Under the pieces are notes generated by a model. The model searched no databases, was not told where the DNA came from, and saw nothing but the letters and a program-made list of their open reading frames with translations. DNA of 64,000 nucleotides from Candidatus Celerinatantimonas neptuna (GTDB lineage: Bacteria; Pseudomonadota; Gammaproteobacteria; Enterobacterales; Celerinatantimonadaceae), in assembly GCA_911810475.1 (NCBI GenBank), contig OU461276.1, positions 959,501-1,023,500 on the forward strand. The letters run 5' to 3'. The position numbers and the translations under genes are program-made. Of the stretch, positions 26,952 to 34,122 are shown piece after piece. The stretch's first letter is position 1. The number at the start of each line of letters is the position of its first letter.

Positions 26952-28013
26952 ATGCTCGATTCAGAGAAAAAAAGAGCCATTCATCATATATCAGATCATG
27001 ATATCTTAACTCATTTACCTTCTCGTTTTTCTGAGAGATCAACCATCTATGGAGGCATAATCAGGCGACAAGACGGCATTTGTATTCCTTTGCGAAACTA
27101 CCATACTTTCGGACGATCACCGAATTGCCATTCGATTCTCACATCCCCTGATATATCCCGGCTACATATGTTGATATGTTGGTGTAAAGAACAGCAAAGC
27201 TGGTACATTCAAGATAGAAGTACTAATGGTATCTGGATAAACCGACAAAAACTGATCAAATATCATGCTCAGGAGCTAAGCCAAAATGATCGGATCACTC
27301 TATCTTCAAAAAATGGACATTGCTTCACACTCATTGCCACACAGCCCCCTTGTGATGTCATGGTCAATCTTGATGCTGAAAAACCTTCCATTTATCTCAA
27401 CAAACCGATCACCATCATTTCTGATTCCACTTATTTTTTATATGCACATTATGGATGGCTCTATGTCACCCGTGCATATAATGAGTGCCAACAATCATAT
27501 CAAACCATTCAAGATTCAGAGGTTATTCATATTTATAACAATAAGTACCGACTGCAAATCAACCGGGAAGAGTTCAACACAATCAAGAATCGTCCAACCC
27601 CCCATTCCATTGCCGATTTGATATTTGAATTCACAGTTTCAGAAGATGAGGAAAATATTTCACTTCAAATTACTGCAAAAAATCAATCCGCTACAATAGA
27701 TGGTCTTCGCCTGCAAAGCCAACTCTACCTTTTGCTTTACATGGCTCGTAAATCACTTGAAGACCAAAGTCAGGGATATGCTAAATGTAACCGGGGTTGG
27801 CTCAACCTCAATATGCTTTCAAAAAAACTGGGGATCACACCGGAAAACATACGGATCCGAATCCATCGCCTTCGAAACCGACTAAGAGAAATAGTCAACT
27901 TTAATAGTACTGATGTCTGTCAATTAATTCAGCTCCAGGATGGCGATATCCGCCTGAATGCATCCCAAATAAAAATACTCAGAAAAGATCAACCAAGCCC
28001 CAAACCAGGATAA
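26952..28013 (+). CDS. FHA domain protein with C-terminal winged-helix DNA-binding domain
   Basis: The 353-residue protein has an N-terminal forkhead-associated domain (about 30-115) with the phosphothreonine-binding signature residues G54-R55-S56, S69-R70-x-H72 and N92-G93-x3-N97. A beta-rich middle part follows. The C-terminal part (about 235-340) looks like a winged helix: LYLLLYMARKSL, a GWLNLNMLSKKLGITPENI helix pair, then RIRIHRLRNRLREI as the basic recognition helix. EmbR-type regulators combine the same parts in the opposite order. The next gene, 8 bases downstream, is a Ser/Thr kinase, so kinase-dependent control of DNA binding is the natural hypothesis. The linked repeat protein and lanthipeptide genes are the likely targets. 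Confidence 0.75.
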   Translation: MLDSEKKRAIHHISDHDILTHLPSRFSERSTIYGGIIRRQDGICIPLRNYHTFGRSPNCHSILTSPDISRLHMLICWCKEQQSWYIQDRSTNGIWINRQKLIKYHAQELSQNDRITLSSKNGHCFTLIATQPPCDVMVNLDAEKPSIYLNKPITIISDSTYFLYAHYGWLYVTRAYNECQQSYQTIQDSEVIHIYNNKYRLQINREEFNTIKNRPTPHSIADLIFEFTVSEDEENISLQITAKNQSATIDGLRLQSQLYLLLYMARKSLEDQSQGYAKCNRGWLNLNMLSKKLGITPENIRIRIHRLRNRLREIVNFNSTDVCQLIQLQDGDIRLNASQIKILRKDQPSPKPG

Positions 28014-28021
28014 AAAAGAAG

Positions 28022-28972
28022 ATGATAAACCCTGCTAAGCCCAACGATGAAGAAATAAGACAACGTTTTACCTCAGACCGGTATGAACTTATCGACAAAA
28101 TGGGTGAAGGAGGATTTAGTCATGTATTTCTCGCATTCGATCATAAAAACAAGCAAAAAGTTACGATCAAAATATCCAAGTTGGCATGTTATTCAGACGA
28201 ACGAAAAGCACAGTTGATTCATCTAAAAAAAGAATATGCTTTTTTATCAGAACTCTCTCATCCGAATATCATCAAAATACTCGACTACGGACGTCTGTCT
28301 GACAAACTAGTCTATCAGGTTTTCAGACATATAAACGGCATCACCTTACATGAGTATCTCAAGCGAAAGGGGCCCCCCGATGTAAAAACGGCCTATCATA
28401 TTATGACTGAGATATTAGAAGCTCTGATGTATATCCATCAGCACCAAATCGTGCATCAAGATATCAAGCCATCGAATATCATTGTGTCTCAAACAAGAAC
28501 GAAAACACACATAACCATCATCGACTTTGGCATCAGTACCAGAATCAGGAACACCTCCCAATCACCCAAGTCTATCGAACACTCACTCGGCACCCCAATC
28601 TATTGCCCACCTGAACAACTACAGGGAAAACCACCGACTTTTGGCAATGATCTATACATGTGGGGAGCCGTATATCTTGAATGCCTGACAGGCATGCCAC
28701 CTCAAATAAAACTTTCACCATCAGATAAGTCTCAAAAACAAGAAATCTCGATAATCTTACCCAAGGACCTTTTAGCCCACCCTCTAGGAAAAATTCTCAG
28801 ACAAATTTTAATAAAAGACCCGAATAAACGTCGAAACAACACTCGATTACTCCTCACCCAGCTGCGAAAAGTAACAATGGCAAACCTAGCCAATCTGCCA
28901 CCCAATAGTATCGACACAATGAATGATCAGCCCCCTACCGAGATCATCGCTAACACGACATCAACGCAATAA
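28022..28972 (+). CDS. Eukaryotic-type Ser/Thr protein kinase
   Basis: The 316-residue cytoplasmic Hanks-type kinase has all catalytic elements: glycine loop GEGGFSHV (28-35), Lys50 in VTIKISK, HQDIKPSN with Asp147 and Asn152, DFG at 168-170, and P-P-E (197-199) in place of APE. There is no membrane helix or sensor domain, and the C-terminal tail of about 30 residues is Thr-rich. It starts 8 bases after the FHA gene, so the two form one unit. It likely phosphorylates the FHA protein or another regulator of the locus. It is unrelated to the APH-like kinase further downstream. Confidence 0.88.
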   Translation: MINPAKPNDEEIRQRFTSDRYELIDKMGEGGFSHVFLAFDHKNKQKVTIKISKLACYSDERKAQLIHLKKEYAFLSELSHPNIIKILDYGRLSDKLVYQVFRHINGITLHEYLKRKGPPDVKTAYHIMTEILEALMYIHQHQIVHQDIKPSNIIVSQTRTKTHITIIDFGISTRIRNTSQSPKSIEHSLGTPIYCPPEQLQGKPPTFGNDLYMWGAVYLECLTGMPPQIKLSPSDKSQKQEISIILPKDLLAHPLGKILRQILIKDPNKRRNNTRLLLTQLRKVTMANLANLPPNSIDTMNDQPPTEIIANTTSTQ

Positions 28973-29153
28973 CAACCAGATAAAGAATCAACAAAACCGC
29001 CAGTTAAAGAAAATTTCATATATTCAAAAATTTACGGAAAACCCATGATAATTAAGATAGTTATCAATATTTAACTCACATTAACCTTCACCAAAGAATA
29101 TTCGTGTACTGTCGTGTAATCGCATAATCAGCAGAACGCGCTATTTTGAATTA

Positions 29154-29183
29154 GCGTCTGTTAAATTTGGGAATGCCAGACGC
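29154..29183 (+). promoter_or_regulatory. Small hairpin in leader of the repeat-protein operon
   Basis: GCGTCTG and CAGACGC pair over 7 bases around a 16-base loop, just upstream of a stronger hairpin at 29196-29235. It could be the end of the kinase transcript or part of a structured leader. Confidence 0.3.
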
Positions 29184-29195
29184 AAACAACAAAAA

Positions 29196-29235
29196 GCCGC
29201 TTGCTGAATGTCGCCAAACAATCCCAGCAAGCGGC
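29196..29235 (+). promoter_or_regulatory. 11-bp stem-loop in the 5' leader of the repeat protein gene
   Basis: GCCGCTTGCTG and CAGCAAGCGGC pair perfectly around an 18-base loop, ending 35 bases before the start codon. There is no T-tract, so it is more likely an mRNA-stabilising or regulatory leader than a terminator. Confidence 0.45.
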
Positions 29236-29270
29236 GGTGTGTTACCCACAAAAACATGAGGAACAAAGTA

Positions 29271-30611
29271 ATGTTTACTTATTTTCCACCCGTTTGTCCA
29301 GCAACTCCGGCAGCACAACCGCTGGCGCAGGCACCATCTGCACCTCCAGCTTGTCCCACAATTACGATTCCTGCTGATTGCGGAGTTAGTTATAATTGTA
29401 ATGCTCAGGCTCAGTTTCCGACCATCGGGCCGGTTTGTATTGGGATTACACTGCCAGTCACCACTCAGATAGCGACCGCAGTGATTGGCTGTAATGGGCA
29501 ACCGCAAGCTGTTGCAGCGCCCCAGGCTCAATTCCCGACACTGAGTATGGAATGCGCTCAAACCCTGACCAAAGGGTTAACCGCAGCACTGGGTTGCAAT
29601 GCTCAGGCCCAGGCTCAATTTCCAACTTTAAGCATGGAATGTCTGCAAACTGCCACTAAAGTTGTAACCGCAGTCATTGGCTGCAATGCTCAAGCTCAGG
29701 CCGTCGCTCCTGCACAAACTTTTGTCAGTCTGCCAGGGTGTGTTCAAACCGGCATGACCGCTTGCTGTGCTCAAGATACTGCACAAGCACAGTTTCCAAC
29801 ACTGAGTCTGTCATGCCTGAAAGTCACTACAGGCATAGCCACTGCAGCTCTGGGCTGTAATGCTCAGGCTCAAGCCTCAGCTCCTGCACAAACTTTTGTC
29901 AGTCTGCCAGGGTGTGTTCAAACCGGCATGACTGCTTGCTGTGCTCAAGATACTGCACAAGCACAGTTTCCAACACTGAGTCTGTCATGCCTAAAAGTTA
30001 CTACAGGCGTAGTCACTGCAGCTCTAGGCTGTAATGCTCAGGCTCAAGCCGCAGCTCCTGCACAAACTTTTGTCAGTCTGCCAGGATGTGTTCAAACCGG
30101 TATGACCGCTTGCTGTGCTCAAGATACTGCACAAGCACAGTTTCCAACACTGAGTCTGTCATGCCTGAAAGTCACTACAGGCATAGCCACTGCAGCTCTG
30201 GGCTGTAATGCGCAGGCTCAAGCCGCAGCTCCTGCACAAACTGTTGTCAGTCTGCCAGGATGTGTTCAAACCGGTATGACCGCTTGCTGTGCTCAAGATA
30301 CTGCACAAGCACAGTTTCCAACACTGAGTCTGTCATGCCTGAAAGTTACTACAGGCGTAGTCACTGCAGCTCTGGGCTGTAATGCTCAGGCTCAAGCCAT
30401 TGCACCTGTCCAGGTTTCCGCATACCCATGCCCGACGGTCGCTCAATGTGCACCAACTTGGAATTGTGCAGCCGGGTCGGCACAGGCTCAATTCCCGACA
30501 CTGAGTATGGAATGCGCTAAAACCCTGACTCAAGGTTTAACCGCAGCTTTAGGTTGTGCTCAGGCACAAGCACAAGCTCAAACTTACTTCCCTTCAATCG
30601 GAAGTTGTTAG
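29271..30611 (+). CDS. Repetitive Cys/Thr/Ala/Gln-rich protein, candidate multi-core class V-like lanthipeptide precursor
   Basis: It has 446 residues from ATG 29271 behind TGAGGAACAAAGTA; the longer frame has no ribosome site. After about 45 N-terminal residues (Pro/Ala-rich, four Cys) the whole protein is repeats. Eight A units run QFPT-x4-C-x13-C, each ending NAQAQ or similar. Four B units (TFVSLPGCVQTGMTACCAQD) alternate with A units 4-7. One C unit has S/T-x2-3-C three times, and the tail is SIGSC. Every A unit keeps T-x4-C twice (TLSMEC, TAALGC), the spacing expected for methyllanthionine rings. The AQAQ joints are candidate cleavage sites. There is no typical acidic leader or signal peptide. 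Kinase, HopA1, LanC and peptidase genes follow at once. A structural secreted protein remains an alternative. Confidence 0.65.
   Translation: MFTYFPPVCPATPAAQPLAQAPSAPPACPTITIPADCGVSYNCNAQAQFPTIGPVCIGITLPVTTQIATAVIGCNGQPQAVAAPQAQFPTLSMECAQTLTKGLTAALGCNAQAQAQFPTLSMECLQTATKVVTAVIGCNAQAQAVAPAQTFVSLPGCVQTGMTACCAQDTAQAQFPTLSLSCLKVTTGIATAALGCNAQAQASAPAQTFVSLPGCVQTGMTACCAQDTAQAQFPTLSLSCLKVTTGVVTAALGCNAQAQAAAPAQTFVSLPGCVQTGMTACCAQDTAQAQFPTLSLSCLKVTTGIATAALGCNAQAQAAAPAQTVVSLPGCVQTGMTACCAQDTAQAQFPTLSLSCLKVTTGVVTAALGCNAQAQAIAPVQVSAYPCPTVAQCAPTWNCAAGSAQAQFPTLSMECAKTLTQGLTAALGCAQAQAQAQTYFPSIGSC
29707..30402 (+). repeat. Four tandem 174-bp repeats inside the precursor gene
   Basis: Units begin at 29707, 29881, 30055 and 30229, exactly 174 bases (58 codons) apart, and are nearly identical. 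Units 1 and 3 share GGCATAGCC while units 2 and 4 share GGCGTAGTC, so a 348-base two-unit block was probably duplicated. Confidence 0.9.
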
Positions 30612-30622
30612 TCTGAATGAAA

Positions 30623-30652
30623 CAATTACCGGCGATTCGTCGTCGGTAATTG
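30623..30652 (+). terminator. UUCG-capped stem-loop between precursor and modification genes (attenuator candidate)
   Basis: Arms CAATTACCGGCGA and TCGTCGGTAATTG pair over 13 bases with one G-U pair and a TTCG tetraloop, starting 11 bases after the precursor stop. Only a short TCTTCC follows, so termination may be partial. Such hairpins often keep precursor mRNA in excess over its enzymes. Confidence 0.6.
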
Positions 30653-30672
30653 TCTTCCCAAAGGAAGCCATC

Positions 30673-31794
30673 ATGCGTCTGACCCTACACAACCTTGCCC
30701 ACTTTCTGGTCGATAAAGGATTTCTACACCCCGAATATCTGGTCAATGGCCACTATAAAGTGATTCAACGTCAAAGCCGCAATAGTATTTTTGAAGTCTT
30801 TCTAGAGGAGCTCCCCAGCGGATTATTCATTAAACAGCTCCTGTCTATGGACCCGCAAAATGCTTATCTCATGCAAAAAGATGCAACCGTTCACTGCCTG
30901 ATCCAACAAACCGATATTCTGGCGCAAATGCGCGCTTATATCCCCCAATACTACGGGTACGAACCCCACAATCAGGTCTTTGTCACCGAATTTTTCCCTG
31001 ACGCAACCAGCATTCATGAACTGATCCCCAAACGAAAAACCATTGATCAAAATGAACTGACTCAAATGGCGGTCATACTGGCCACCCTTCATCAGGATCT
31101 TGAAAAATCGATTGAAACATCTCCTGAACTGAATTTTTTCAATCGGCAAGCCCCGTGGATTATGTTATTTGCAGACCCGGATCATCCACAGGTCAAAAGT
31201 TCAGAACAAACACTGGGCCCGGCCGCCCGACTCATTCGCCAACAACCTGAACTGATTCAGCTACTCGAAGAGCTTCGCTGCCAGTGGCAGGGAAACTATC
31301 TGGTTCATGGTGATATTAAGCTGATCAATTTCATCCGCGTTGCATCGAATCATCAGCAATCACTCAAACTAATTGACTGGGAAATAGCCGATTTAGGCGA
31401 TCCGCTCTGGGATGTAGCCGGACTCCTTCAAAGCCTGATCACATTATGGGTTTTCGCCCAAAACCCCAACCCGATGTTGCAAAATCAACCTCAGCCGGGC
31501 ATGGAGTTTTTAACCTGGGAATCGGTGTTATCGGCCTGCCAATTCTTCTGGCAAAGTTATTTGAACGCTCGTGCTCAACTTAGCCCGGATCCAGCACTAA
31601 GCAGCATATCAGAACAAGAAAAATTAATTCGCTTTACAGCTGCGCGTATGCTCCAGACCGCATGTGAATCAAATATGACTAATCCCCAAATACAACCACA
31701 GAGTACCCGTATCATCCAAATGGCCGGTCAAATAATCGCGATGCCTCAAACCTGGGTTAATCAGATATTAGGAGCAACCACAGATGAACTTTAA
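30673..31794 (+). CDS. APH-fold kinase, class V lanthipeptide kinase-like
   Basis: It has 373 residues from ATG 30673 behind AAGGAAGCC; the frame upstream overlaps the precursor gene and the hairpin and is not used. The aminoglycoside phosphotransferase fold is shown by H212-G-D214-x4-N219 (VHGDIKLINF) and LIDWEIADLGDPLWDVAG with Asp235. An N-lobe strand-Lys (LFIKQLL) is near 54. In class V lanthipeptide clusters (lexapeptide type, LxmK) an APH-like kinase phosphorylates precursor Ser/Thr before elimination by a HopA1-like protein. Here the HopA1-like gene follows with an 11-base overlap. It could in principle be a small-molecule kinase, but the neighbourhood argues for a peptide substrate. 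Confidence 0.8.
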   Translation: MRLTLHNLAHFLVDKGFLHPEYLVNGHYKVIQRQSRNSIFEVFLEELPSGLFIKQLLSMDPQNAYLMQKDATVHCLIQQTDILAQMRAYIPQYYGYEPHNQVFVTEFFPDATSIHELIPKRKTIDQNELTQMAVILATLHQDLEKSIETSPELNFFNRQAPWIMLFADPDHPQVKSSEQTLGPAARLIRQQPELIQLLEELRCQWQGNYLVHGDIKLINFIRVASNHQQSLKLIDWEIADLGDPLWDVAGLLQSLITLWVFAQNPNPMLQNQPQPGMEFLTWESVLSACQFFWQSYLNARAQLSPDPALSSISEQEKLIRFTAARMLQTACESNMTNPQIQPQSTRIIQMAGQIIAMPQTWVNQILGATTDEL

Positions 31795-32860
31795 GCAACA
31801 ACTACAAAAGATTGCAGAGCGCATCTTTGTGACCGGCTCTGACAGTTATCAGCTTGAGGACCAATCCCATCGAATCTATCAAAACTATACGTGGAACGAT
31901 TATGTCGGTCCGTTAAACCAATTTGGTCACAACCAAACGGCTGATACAACCCAGCAACTGCAACAATTTGAACAGCGGCTAGCCCAAATCTTATATGCCA
32001 ATCTGTACTGCGGAATCCCAGAAGGACAGAAAATGGCTCCGTTGCCTAAACTCAGCGAGCGCGACGCTTTTATGCAAACCTTAAGCGCTGCGAATCACAC
32101 ATCAGAGGCGCTGGATCAAAACTGGAAAATCTACCATCTCGATTCACAAAGCATCTGGGCTGAAAAAAACGGCAAGCTAAGACAAGCCTATTCAAATAGC
32201 TATATTCCGGCCATTCCTAATGTCCAGCTGGCCGTCAATCAATACATTCATTTTCTAAGGCAAAAAGAGAACCGCCATATTCAGCAAGTTTTTTACTATG
32301 TCCACAGCAATCAATATATGGAAAATGACGCACCTCAGGTTCGAATCTACTGGCATATCAAGCCAGAAGGTGCTGCACCTTTAATCGAACTGCTCACCCA
32401 TGTTCTTAATGAACATATGATTGCATTTAATTTCAAATGCTTAAATCACCCAAGTCTGTATATCCGCGCTGACAGCGCCGTTCTCTATCTTGAAAAACGC
32501 TACTTCGATTACACGTTACGGGTTTTAAAACCGAACTTAAACCGACTATCAGACTATCTGATAGCCCCTCATCCGCTATTTACACAAACGATCGCTACCG
32601 GTATCTCGTTTGCTGAAGACCCGGGTAATGGTCAAAGTTTTGGGATGTACCGCTGCCAACTGATTGCTAAAGCATTACTCAATGCCTATCAATATCAGCA
32701 AAATCATCCCGAATTCACTGAGCGAAGTCAGCTCAATCTGAACTGCATATTGGACATATTCCATAGCAAAGGAATTGAAATCCCAAGGCTTCATTTAAAT
32801 CCGAATACCTTCAGCCTTCCGATTGAACTGCCTGACGCACCGATGGAGATTGCCTCATGA
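31784..32860 (+). CDS. HopA1-family protein, candidate phospho-Ser/Thr lyase of a class V-like system
   Basis: The 358-residue protein shows the HopA1 pattern in the C-terminal two-thirds: VQLAVNQYIHFLR, VFYYVHSN, VRIYWHIKPEGAAPLI, YIRADSAVLYLEKRYF and IATGISFAEDPGNGQSFGMYRCQLIA. HopA1 was named as a Pseudomonas type III effector. Homologues in class V lanthipeptide clusters (LxmY type) act as lyases removing phosphate to give dehydro-residues. No secretion signal or type III genes are nearby. The start overlaps the kinase gene, and the stop overlaps the LanC start as ATGA, so all three are translationally coupled. Assignment of lyase function is by context. Confidence 0.75.
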   Translation: MNFKQQLQKIAERIFVTGSDSYQLEDQSHRIYQNYTWNDYVGPLNQFGHNQTADTTQQLQQFEQRLAQILYANLYCGIPEGQKMAPLPKLSERDAFMQTLSAANHTSEALDQNWKIYHLDSQSIWAEKNGKLRQAYSNSYIPAIPNVQLAVNQYIHFLRQKENRHIQQVFYYVHSNQYMENDAPQVRIYWHIKPEGAAPLIELLTHVLNEHMIAFNFKCLNHPSLYIRADSAVLYLEKRYFDYTLRVLKPNLNRLSDYLIAPHPLFTQTIATGISFAEDPGNGQSFGMYRCQLIAKALLNAYQYQQNHPEFTERSQLNLNCILDIFHSKGIEIPRLHLNPNTFSLPIELPDAPMEIAS

Positions 32861-34098
32861 ACGAACCACAATATCTCGACGCAGCCATCAAAATTGGTAA
32901 ACATCTCCAACGTGAATGCATCCGTTTTGACGGACGCTGTAACTGGCAGGGGGCCGTTGTCGACTCGGTCAATGACCGTTTTCAGGTAGTCACCCGGACC
33001 TTTGACGCATCCCTTTACAACGGGCTGTCAGGCATTGCCCTTTTCTTAGCTGAACTACACCGACAAAACCCGGATCCGATTCTTTTCGAAACCCTTGAAT
33101 CAACAATTCATACCATTGAGCACATGGTCGGACAGCCTCATAAACTCAGTGTATTTAGCCTACACGGGGGGCAATTAGGCATTGCCTATGCCATGTGGCG
33201 AATCGGTCAGGTCGTCGATCGAACCGACTGGAAACAACAAGGGCTCAACTTACTCCAATCTATCCATACACTCCCAATTCCTGATGATGAACTGGATGTA
33301 ATCAGTGGTGCAGCGGGAGCCATTCCAACCCTGCTCAAAATCTATCAGGCTGAAGATGATGATCGCTGGCTTTCAACCGCGACCCGATTAGGCGATTTTC
33401 TATTAGAAAAATCGCAAAAAAGCGGTTCCTCGATGTACTGGATTACTCCAGGCAATGAACTCGGACTGACCGGATATTCCCACGGGAGTGCCGGGTTTGG
33501 ACTGGCCCTACTGGAACTGGGAGCCATCACTCAACAGCAACGCTACATTGAAGCGGCCTTGATGGCATTTAACTATGAACGAGAAAACTTTAGTCCACAA
33601 CATCAGAACTGGCCTGATTTACGCTCTTTCTATCAAACACCACCATTTAACTGCATGTGGTGCCACGGTGCGCCAGGTATCGCATTATCCCGTCTGAGAG
33701 CTTACCAATTGCTGAATGAACCCACTTTTTTGCAAGAAGCATTAACGGGCCTGACAACAACTTATCAGCAACTGCTCAACCAATTCACCACACAACCGGA
33801 GCAAATTAATTTCAGTTTGTGTCATGGCGGAGCCAGCAATTCAGAAATTCTGATAATGGGAGCAGAGCCACTGAAACGACCTGATTTTGCCCAATTAGCA
33901 CACCAAGTCGCAACCTTGGGTATCCAGAAATATCAATTAACCGACACCCCATGGCCAAGTGGTGTATATGACCCGAATGGAACCGGCGAATCAGGACGAG
34001 AAACACCAGGATTGATGCTCGGCCTTGCCGGTATCGGACTCTTTTATCTGCGCTTATTTGACCCACAACGGGTTGAAACCGTACTGCACATCCGCTAA
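32857..34098 (+). CDS. LanC-like lanthipeptide cyclase
   Basis: The 413-residue protein has the alpha-toroid LanC repeats, with Gly-rich motifs SLHGGQLGIA, GYSHGSAGFG (His209), WCHGAPGIALSR (Cys269, His270) and LCHGGAS (Cys322, His323). The last three supply the zinc ligands and catalytic His expected of LanC. It is close to the usual length for stand-alone LanC proteins. The role is to add Cys thiols to dehydro-Ser/Thr to form lanthionine rings. Start ATG overlaps the HopA1 stop by 4 bases. This is the best single marker that the operon makes a lanthipeptide. Confidence 0.9.
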   Translation: MNEPQYLDAAIKIGKHLQRECIRFDGRCNWQGAVVDSVNDRFQVVTRTFDASLYNGLSGIALFLAELHRQNPDPILFETLESTIHTIEHMVGQPHKLSVFSLHGGQLGIAYAMWRIGQVVDRTDWKQQGLNLLQSIHTLPIPDDELDVISGAAGAIPTLLKIYQAEDDDRWLSTATRLGDFLLEKSQKSGSSMYWITPGNELGLTGYSHGSAGFGLALLELGAITQQQRYIEAALMAFNYERENFSPQHQNWPDLRSFYQTPPFNCMWCHGAPGIALSRLRAYQLLNEPTFLQEALTGLTTTYQQLLNQFTTQPEQINFSLCHGGASNSEILIMGAEPLKRPDFAQLAHQVATLGIQKYQLTDTPWPSGVYDPNGTGESGRETPGLMLGLAGIGLFYLRLFDPQRVETVLHIR

Positions 34099-34122
34099 CG
34101 CTTAATCAAGAGGCATAGAACA

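Noticed and set aside
29271-30611. CRISPR or other non-coding repeat array
   Set aside because: The 174-base repeats are in frame across the whole gene and encode regular peptide units.
30673-31794. Aminoglycoside resistance phosphotransferase
   Set aside because: The APH fold is present, but operon overlap with HopA1- and LanC-like genes makes an antibiotic substrate unlikely.
31784-32860. Type III secretion effector HopA1
   Set aside because: No type III genes or secretion signal; overlap with kinase and LanC-like genes points to peptide modification.
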